Below, piece after piece: positions 63,033 through 64,000 of a stretch of 64,000 nucleotides of DNA (position 1 is its first letter; the number at the start of each line of letters is the position of its first letter). The position numbers were made by a program, and so were the translations under genes. Below the pieces are notes generated by a model. That model made no database searches, had not been told where the DNA came from, and worked only from the letters and a program-made list of their open reading frames with translations. The stretch spans positions 279,489 to 343,488 of the forward strand of contig NZ_FMZV01000005.1 in assembly GCF_900101475.1 (NCBI RefSeq), given 5' to 3'. The DNA is from Ruegeria marina (GTDB taxonomy: Bacteria > Pseudomonadota > Alphaproteobacteria > Rhodobacterales > Rhodobacteraceae).

Positions 63033-63090
63033 CCGGGGGGCGCTGCCCCCCGGACCCCCGGGATATTTTCAGCAAGAGGAAAGGGCAGGG
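63033..63090 (+). terminator. GC hairpin plus conserved tail, copy 3
   Basis: CCGGGGGGC-GCT-GCCCCCCGG (63033-63053) is a perfect 9-base stem right after coxL. It is followed by GGGATATTTTCAGCAAGAGG and a further AAAGGGCAG, related to the tail after iorB and before the aminotransferase stop. As coxM continues the operon, it may attenuate and not fully terminate. Confidence 0.6.
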
Positions 63091-63118
63091 ACCCGGAGCC
63101 TCTTGGAGGAGGAGCGAG

Positions 63119-63910
63119 ATGTATAATTTCGAGTTTGAGCGGCCTGGCAGCGTGGCCGAGGCGGTCGCGGCGCTGGCATCGGAAGGCGCGCAGGCGCTGG
63201 GAGGCGGTCAGACGCTGATCCCGACGCTGAAGCAGCGGCTGGCGGCGCCGGAAAAGCTGGTGTCGCTGGGCGGCATCGCCGAGATGAAGGGCGTCTGCGT
63301 CAATGACGACGGCTCGGTCTCGGTGGGCGGCGGCACCCCTCATGCCGAGGTGGCGCGGGCGGCGGCGGCGCATTACCCGGCGCTGGCGGCGCTCGCGGGG
63401 GGGATCGGCGACCCGGCGGTGCGCAATCGCGGCACCATCGGCGGCAGCCTGGCCAACAACGACCCCTCGGCCTGCTACCCGGCGGCGGCGCTGGGATCGG
63501 GGGCGACCATCGTGACCGACCGGCGCGAGATCGCGGCGGATGACTATTTCCAGGGCCTGTTCACCACCGCGCTGGAAGAGGGCGAGATCATCACCGGCGT
63601 GCGCTTCCCGGTGCCGGAGGCGGCGAATTACCAGAAGTTCGTGCAGCCGGCCTCGCGCTTTGCCCTGGTGGGGGTCTTCGTGGCGAAATACGCCGATGGC
63701 GTGCGGGTGGCGGTCACCGGCGCCTCGGAGGACGGGGTGTTCCGCTGGTCCGAGGCCGAGGCGGCGCTGAACCAGAGCTTCACCCCCGCGGCGCTGACGG
63801 ACCTCGCCGTCGACCCCGACGGCATGATCGGCGACCTGCACGGCTCCAAACCCTACCGCGCCCATCTGGTCAACGTGATGACCCGCCGCGCCGTCCAGGC
63901 CGCATCCTGA
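63119..63910 (+). CDS. coxM: Molybdenum hydroxylase FAD subunit CoxM
   Basis: A 263-residue FAD-binding medium subunit. FAD contacts are in ALGGGQTLIP and in RNRGTIGGSLANNDPSACYP. It transfers electrons from CoxS to the quinone pool or another acceptor. It is slightly shorter than many CoxM proteins (about 285). GGAGGAG lies upstream of the ATG. A strong terminator follows, so it ends the operon. Confidence 0.93.
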   Translation: MYNFEFERPGSVAEAVAALASEGAQALGGGQTLIPTLKQRLAAPEKLVSLGGIAEMKGVCVNDDGSVSVGGGTPHAEVARAAAAHYPALAALAGGIGDPAVRNRGTIGGSLANNDPSACYPAAALGSGATIVTDRREIAADDYFQGLFTTALEEGEIITGVRFPVPEAANYQKFVQPASRFALVGVFVAKYADGVRVAVTGASEDGVFRWSEAEAALNQSFTPAALTDLAVDPDGMIGDLHGSKPYRAHLVNVMTRRAVQAAS

Positions 63911-63939
63911 CCCGGACGCAAAAACAGCCAAAACCGAAG

Positions 63940-63965
63940 GCCCCCGCCCAAAAGCGGGGGCTTTT
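63940..63965 (+). terminator. Rho-independent terminator of the cox operon
   Basis: GCCCCCGC/GCGGGGGC (63940-63947 with 63954-63961) with a 6-base loop (CCAAAA) is followed directly by TTTT. It ends the coxGSLM operon. Confidence 0.85.
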
Positions 63966-64000
63966 GCGACCCACGGGACAAAAGGCAGGCACTTGGCGGC

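Noticed and set aside
60580..63075. Open frame of 831 codons opposite coxL
   Set aside because: Composition is dominated by Arg, His and Val from reverse reading of GC-rich codons, with no domain; coxL on the other strand has intact active-site motifs.

Overview
The window is high-GC DNA of alphaproteobacterial character. It carries two TRAP dicarboxylate-type transporters, a form II coxSLM set, a PQQ alcohol-oxidation island and many ATGA-overlapping operons. This mix is typical of the Roseobacter group (Rhodobacterales, e.g. Ruegeria-like marine bacteria). That assignment rests on gene content and style, not on a database search. No rRNA, tRNA, insertion sequence, prophage or CRISPR array was recognised.

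Region 1 (about 200-16800) looks like an aromatic-acid catabolic island. A minus-strand operon (8495 down to 202) encodes a Rieske dioxygenase with its reductase, a CoA ligase, a thiolase-fold protein without thiolase catalytic residues, a Zn-ribbon/SDR fusion, an isatin-hydrolase-type cyclase and an SDR. A divergent MarR regulator and a TRAP transporter follow. Next come a thioesterase, a second MarR and an indolepyruvate:ferredoxin-type oxidoreductase pair (iorAB-like). The set fits degradation of indole-3-acetate (or a similar aryl acetate) through isatin to anthranilate. This is an inference.

Region 2 (about 16900-34250) is a second catabolic island. It has an Asp/Glu-racemase-fold protein without its cysteines, a second TRAP transporter (minus) and a divergent pair of dehydrogenases (plus). 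A long minus operon follows: tautomerase/NTF2 fusion, hyuB, hyuA, isochorismatase-like, isocitrate-lyase/PEP-mutase-like, FAD oxidoreductase and aminotransferase. A divergent GntR-leuC-leuD operon closes it. The end substrate is unknown; a branched or unsaturated dicarboxylate is plausible. Similar 16-bp palindromic sites occur in the regulatory gaps of regions 1 and 2, suggesting a shared MarR-type regulon.

Region 3 (34400-42720) holds a DevABC/MacB-like ABC export operon, a class I fumarase, and an epoxide-hydrolase-like protein coupled to a SAF-domain dehydrogenase.

Region 4 (42729-63970) is a PQQ-dependent alcohol oxidation island. It holds pqqABCDE (with the 36-codon pqqA), a hybrid sensor kinase, a FIST-domain protein and a LuxR-type response regulator. 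It also holds a quinoprotein alcohol dehydrogenase with the lanthanide-type Asp-x-Asp signature, c-type cytochromes, the PQQ-associated ABC transporter with beta-propeller and binding proteins, and coxG-coxS-coxL-coxM (form II). A motif CCAA(A)GGTCGAAT lies before the response regulator, the cytochrome operon and coxG, with degenerate copies before the quinoprotein. This suggests one regulon in which the form II Cox enzyme may oxidise the aldehyde made by the alcohol dehydrogenase.
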